Shown here: positions 61,017-64,000 of the stretch, piece by piece | Numbering within the stretch: position 1 is the first letter of the stretch | Layout of the letters: every line of letters starts with the position of its first letter | NCBI GenBank assembly: GCA_038229415.1 | Contig: JBBROM010000006.1 | Location: 124,001 to 188,000 of the forward strand | Source: JANXUR01 sp038229415 | GTDB taxonomy: Bacteria; Acidobacteriota; Terriglobia; Terriglobales; Acidobacteriaceae | Reading direction: 5' to 3' | Length of the DNA: 64,000 nt | Program-made: the position numbers and the translations under genes | Notes under the pieces: generated by a model | Seen by the model: only the letters and a program-made list of their open reading frames with translations | What the model was told of the DNA's origin: nothing | Databases searched by the model: none

Positions 61017-62000
61017 ATGCCCACGGATTTTTCCATCTCGCTACCCGCAACTTCTGCCAACCTTGGCCCGGCGTTCGACGCTGCGGCCCTGGCCTTCCCG
61101 CTGCGGCTCGCCATCACCGCCCAGCCTGCCTCCACTTACAAGATCACTGCACGCGGACGTGACGCCGCACTTTGCGCCTTTCCCAGTGGCGATCCGCAAC
61201 AACACCTCATCCTGCGCACTTACGAAGATGTGCTAAGCCAGCAAGGTTGCGTCATCACACCACTTGCCATCCAGCTTAAGAACGAAATCCCCATCGGCAA
61301 AGGTTGCGGCTCTTCTGCCGCCGCGCGCCTCGCTGGCATCGCACTTGCTGTCCACTTCGGCAAGCTGAAGTGGAATGACAATCGCATCATGACCGAAGCC
61401 AGCCTGCGCGAACATCATCCCGATAACGCCACTGCATGCTGGCTGGGCGGAATCACGCTCGCCCGTATGGATGAATCTGCGAGTGACGCCACAAACAACA
61501 GCGAGCAATCGGCGCCGTTGCCGCACCTCGAAGTAGTCCGCGTGCTGCCCAAAGGCAAGTGGCCCTTGCTGCTGGCTGTGCCGCCCGAGCCGCTTTCCAC
61601 GGAAGAAGCTCGTCGCGTGCTCCCCAAAAAGTACTCGCGTGCCGATGCAGTCGTCAACGTGCAAAGTTCGCTCTTCATGCTGGCGGCCTTTTTCCAGAAT
61701 CGCGGCGAACTCCTTCGCTACGGCCTCGACGACCGCATCCACCAGCCTTATCGTTCGCGGCTATGTCCGCTGCTCGCACCCTTGCAGGAACTGGCGAAGC
61801 AGCCGGATTCAGGATTGTTCGGCGCAGCGCTTAGCGGTGCGGGGCCGAGTGTACTTGTGTTTCTGAATCCGAAAATTCCAGTTGCGCGCACTCGCTTAAA
61901 GGTTGCGGCTTATTTGAAAAAGCGTGGACTCAAGGCGGAGTTATTGCTCACGTCCATTGCAGCCGAGGGAGCAGTGAGGGGCAATAGCAAGAAAAGATAA
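61017..62000 (+). CDS. thrB: Homoserine kinase
   Basis: ThrB (327 residues) is a GHMP kinase phosphorylating homoserine. 'LPATSANLGPAFDAAALAF' is motif 1, the ATP-binding loop 'IPIGKGCGSSAAARLAG' is near residue 92, and 'GAALSGAGPSVLVFL' is the third motif near 262. It is coupled tightly to thrC. Together with homoserine dehydrogenase at 38 kb this gives the whole branch from aspartate semialdehyde to threonine; aspartate kinase is not here. Confidence 0.94.
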   Translation: MPTDFSISLPATSANLGPAFDAAALAFPLRLAITAQPASTYKITARGRDAALCAFPSGDPQQHLILRTYEDVLSQQGCVITPLAIQLKNEIPIGKGCGSSAAARLAGIALAVHFGKLKWNDNRIMTEASLREHHPDNATACWLGGITLARMDESASDATNNSEQSAPLPHLEVVRVLPKGKWPLLLAVPPEPLSTEEARRVLPKKYSRADAVVNVQSSLFMLAAFFQNRGELLRYGLDDRIHQPYRSRLCPLLAPLQELAKQPDSGLFGAALSGAGPSVLVFLNPKIPVARTRLKVAAYLKKRGLKAELLLTSIAAEGAVRGNSKKR

Positions 62001-62043
62001 CGGGAAATCGCATTGGCATCTCGAGCGAAGCTAACAACCCTAC

Positions 62044-63357
62044 CTAAGCAGCCCCAGCGCAGTTCCGTTCGGACGAATCCCGCAGCATGGCCACAAGCAA
62101 CAAGATCACTAGCGCGCCGATGATCCAGGTATAGTGCGGCAGCACAACAGACTGCCATTCCCACGAGGCGCGTATTCCCGACGGCAGATGCGGTTCCACT
62201 CGATAGATGAGTGAGCGCAACGGAATCAACAATCCCATCAGCACGGTCACCGCAATTCGCTCGCCTCGTCGCATCGGCTCTCGCGAACTCCAAGCCCATG
62301 CCATCGCCGGCAACAGCACCCCCGCGTCATACACCCGGTGATACACCACCAGCAGCACCAGCCCCGCCAGCGCGCTCAGCGCCAAAGCCGGAGGCAACGC
62401 CCGATTCCGCCTAACTGCATACACCCAGCACAGGACGCCAGCACCAACCATTGCCAGAATCACTATTTGTATTCCCGACCACGCTCCCCACAACTGCGTG
62501 GCGAGCACTTCCAAATGAATCATGTGAAAGCGCCCGGGATTCGCCGCAGAAATGTCATTCAGCATGCCCGGCATCGCACCCGCATGCATATTCGCGCGCA
62601 TCGCCGCCAGCGCCGTCCACGGCCCCATGCCGAGGCGCAACAGCCCAATTACCGCCACCAATCCTGTTAGTCCGGATGCCCACAAAGCAATGCCCGCCCC
62701 GCTGGCCAACAGAAAATATCCCAGGAGCCAAATCGCCAGTTGCGGCTTCAGGCAAATTGCAAGCGCCGCCGCCACACTAGCCGTGCGCTGTCTTCCAACG
62801 TGCGCCATCGCCATCGCGAGCAAACACAGCCCCGTGACTTGCAGCGAGATATTCTGCACCTCACCCGCCACGTGCAGCGGACTGAACGCCACCGCAAACG
62901 CGATCAAGCCTAAACCCCGCAGGCTATTCAGGGGTGCATCCGCCAGCCGCGCCACGCTCCATGCAACGGCCAGCACAGCGGCCAGACCCAACAGCCCTGC
63001 AATGGCACTCGCCCATCGCCACGGCAACCACGCTAGCGGCGCCGCCACCACGAACGTACTCGGCGGATACAGCACCCGAATCTCGCGATCCGATCCGGTG
63101 CGCTCACGACTCAACTGCGTCGCGTGATCCACGCGGTAAGGATCATCCCCGCGCAGCCACAGCGCACTGCCAATATAAACGTCGGTAAAGTCCGTTTTCT
63201 GTGCCGAAAACGAAGGGATCACGCACTTCAACACAATGTCACCCAACATGGCGGCAATGATTAGCACCAAAGCAAGACGCAGCAGTGTCGTGGAACGCCC
63301 TCTCATCGGCTGCGAACCCGCAAGCAAACTTTCGGATGTCTTGGAATCGGGAATCAT
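62044..63357 (-). CDS. Polytopic membrane protein, GT87/DUF2029-like
   Basis: A 437-residue protein with about ten to twelve hydrophobic helices. After the first helix comes 'AQKTDFTDVYIGSALWLRG' with an acidic pair, as in GT-C-fold glycosyltransferases of the GT87 (DUF2029) group, which use polyprenyl-phosphate sugars in lipid-linked glycan synthesis. 'DDPYRVDHATQL' follows. This points to an inner-membrane mannosyl- or arabinosyl-type transferase, but no substrate can be read. ATG 63357 and 63306 are both possible starts, neither with a good ribosome site. It converges on thrB with 43 bases between. Confidence 0.75.
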   Translation of the reverse strand: MIPDSKTSESLLAGSQPMRGRSTTLLRLALVLIIAAMLGDIVLKCVIPSFSAQKTDFTDVYIGSALWLRGDDPYRVDHATQLSRERTGSDREIRVLYPPSTFVVAAPLAWLPWRWASAIAGLLGLAAVLAVAWSVARLADAPLNSLRGLGLIAFAVAFSPLHVAGEVQNISLQVTGLCLLAMAMAHVGRQRTASVAAALAICLKPQLAIWLLGYFLLASGAGIALWASGLTGLVAVIGLLRLGMGPWTALAAMRANMHAGAMPGMLNDISAANPGRFHMIHLEVLATQLWGAWSGIQIVILAMVGAGVLCWVYAVRRNRALPPALALSALAGLVLLVVYHRVYDAGVLLPAMAWAWSSREPMRRGERIAVTVLMGLLIPLRSLIYRVEPHLPSGIRASWEWQSVVLPHYTWIIGALVILLLVAMLRDSSERNCAGAA

Positions 63358-63499
63358 AGGCTTTGAAATTCGCGCCGTTGCAGATGATTCAGTGTGTAGT
63401 CAAGCGCAAGAGGAGCATCGCATCCCCCATCGCCGTGAAGTTGAACGTGATTATACTAGCTACAAGAAGGCTCCAGCTGCGGCCTTCTCTGTCATGGAA

Positions 63500-63575
<76 letters not shown>

Positions 63576-63681
63576 ATTTATTGCTATTTGTTTCAATGAT
63601 TTACAGGTCTCGGCCCTCTGCTTTTTGGCGCGGCCTGTTGCCTGTCATTCCCGCCCTAGATGAAAGAAAGACCGAGAAGGA

Positions 63682-64000
63682 ATGCGAGTCGTCACATGGA
63701 ATTGCCAGATGGGGCTCGCCAAGAAAACTGACGCACTTCTCTCGCTCGCGCCGGATGTCGCGGTTATTTCTGAATGTTCTGAAAAATCAACACTGGAACT
63801 CCGGGAGCGGGGCTACAGGACGCTCTGGTTTGGCTCCAATCCTCACAAGGGACTTGGTGTAGTCTGCCAGAAGGAATGGACCATTCGCGCCATCCAACCC
63901 CCGGACCAGCGGTGGGTGGTGCCCATCAAAGTCAAGGCTCCGGTGCCGTTCACCTTAATTGCGGTATGGGCGTGTCAAATCGGCGCAAGAAAGCAGGACA
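63682..64000 (+). CDS. Endonuclease/exonuclease/phosphatase family protein (3' end outside window)
   Basis: The first 106 residues of an EEP-fold protein cut by the window edge. It starts 'MRVVTWNCQMGLAKKTDALL', continues 'APDVAVISECSE' with the catalytic Glu of the family, then 'LWFGSNPHKGLGVV' and 'FTLIAVWACQ'. These match the metal-dependent EEP hydrolases; DNA repair, RNase or phosphatase action cannot be told apart. GAGAAGGA directly precedes the ATG. It is not part of the longer overlapping frames in this stretch. Confidence 0.8.
   Translation, partial: MRVVTWNCQMGLAKKTDALLSLAPDVAVISECSEKSTLELRERGYRTLWFGSNPHKGLGVVCQKEWTIRAIQPPDQRWVVPIKVKAPVPFTLIAVWACQIGARKQD

Overview
The window is a chromosomal segment of a Gram-negative soil-type bacterium, most likely an acidobacterium (Acidobacteriota, class Terriglobia, near Koribacter/Edaphobacter relatives). 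This is inferred from two very long Oar-type TonB-dependent receptors with an N-terminal carboxypeptidase-regulatory domain, HAF-repeat and GloVer-repeat secreted proteins, a vitamin B12-dependent ribonucleotide reductase of about 1000 residues, and small dispersed hairpin repeats between genes. There is no rRNA, CRISPR array, insertion sequence, phage or integrase. Two tRNA genes are present.

Layout. 1-5.7 kb: the end of uvrA, a CPBP membrane protease, pyrE, mtnA, a dienelactone-hydrolase-like enzyme and a small membrane protein, all on +. 5.7-7.1 kb: scoAB CoA-transferase on -. 7.4-13.3 kb: a compact aromatic supraoperon on - in the order trpC-trpF-trpB-trpA-chorismate mutase-DAHP synthase-tyrA, joined by 4-nt overlaps or short gaps and preceded by a structured leader. 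13.6-16.1 kb: divergent argC-argB-GNAT acetyltransferase. 16.1-22.6 kb, on -: a polysaccharide deacetylase, tRNA-Leu(CAG), osmC, two tiny proteins, nrdJ behind a long hairpin-rich leader, and a hypothetical protein. 23.1-26.6 kb: a secreted CocE/NonD hydrolase and a HAF-repeat protein sitting between two near-identical direct repeats. 26.9-29.6 kb: sodA divergent from msrPQ, an oxidative-stress pair.

29.6-37.6 kb is the most interesting part. An exported adenosine deaminase, a concentrative nucleoside transporter and purine nucleoside phosphorylase run on +. They converge on an exported SAM hydroxide adenosyltransferase that is followed 38 nt later by an Oar-like TonB receptor on -. Together these could release adenosine from SAM outside the cytoplasm, deaminate it, import it and phosphorolyse it. 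The receptor is split by one frameshift.

37.8-46.9 kb: a PPOX flavoprotein overlapping homoserine dehydrogenase, a cysteine-desulfurase-like protein, a frameshifted GloVer protein, sucA and a hydantoinase. 46.9-51.4 kb, on -: a YfiR / CHASE8-type hybrid histidine kinase / REC-GGDEF operon for c-di-GMP signalling. 51.5-62.0 kb, on +: an unusual SDR lacking the YxxxK pair, a second intact Oar-like receptor, an aminotransferase, an exported amidohydrolase, two cupins, thrC and thrB. 62.0-64.0 kb: a GT87-like membrane protein on -, a CAT-anticodon tRNA on + and the start of an endonuclease/exonuclease/phosphatase gene running off the edge.

Metabolically the segment is rich in amino-acid biosynthesis (Trp/Phe/Tyr, Arg, Thr), purine/SAM salvage and envelope or periplasmic functions. 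All names come from reading motifs; no database search was run.
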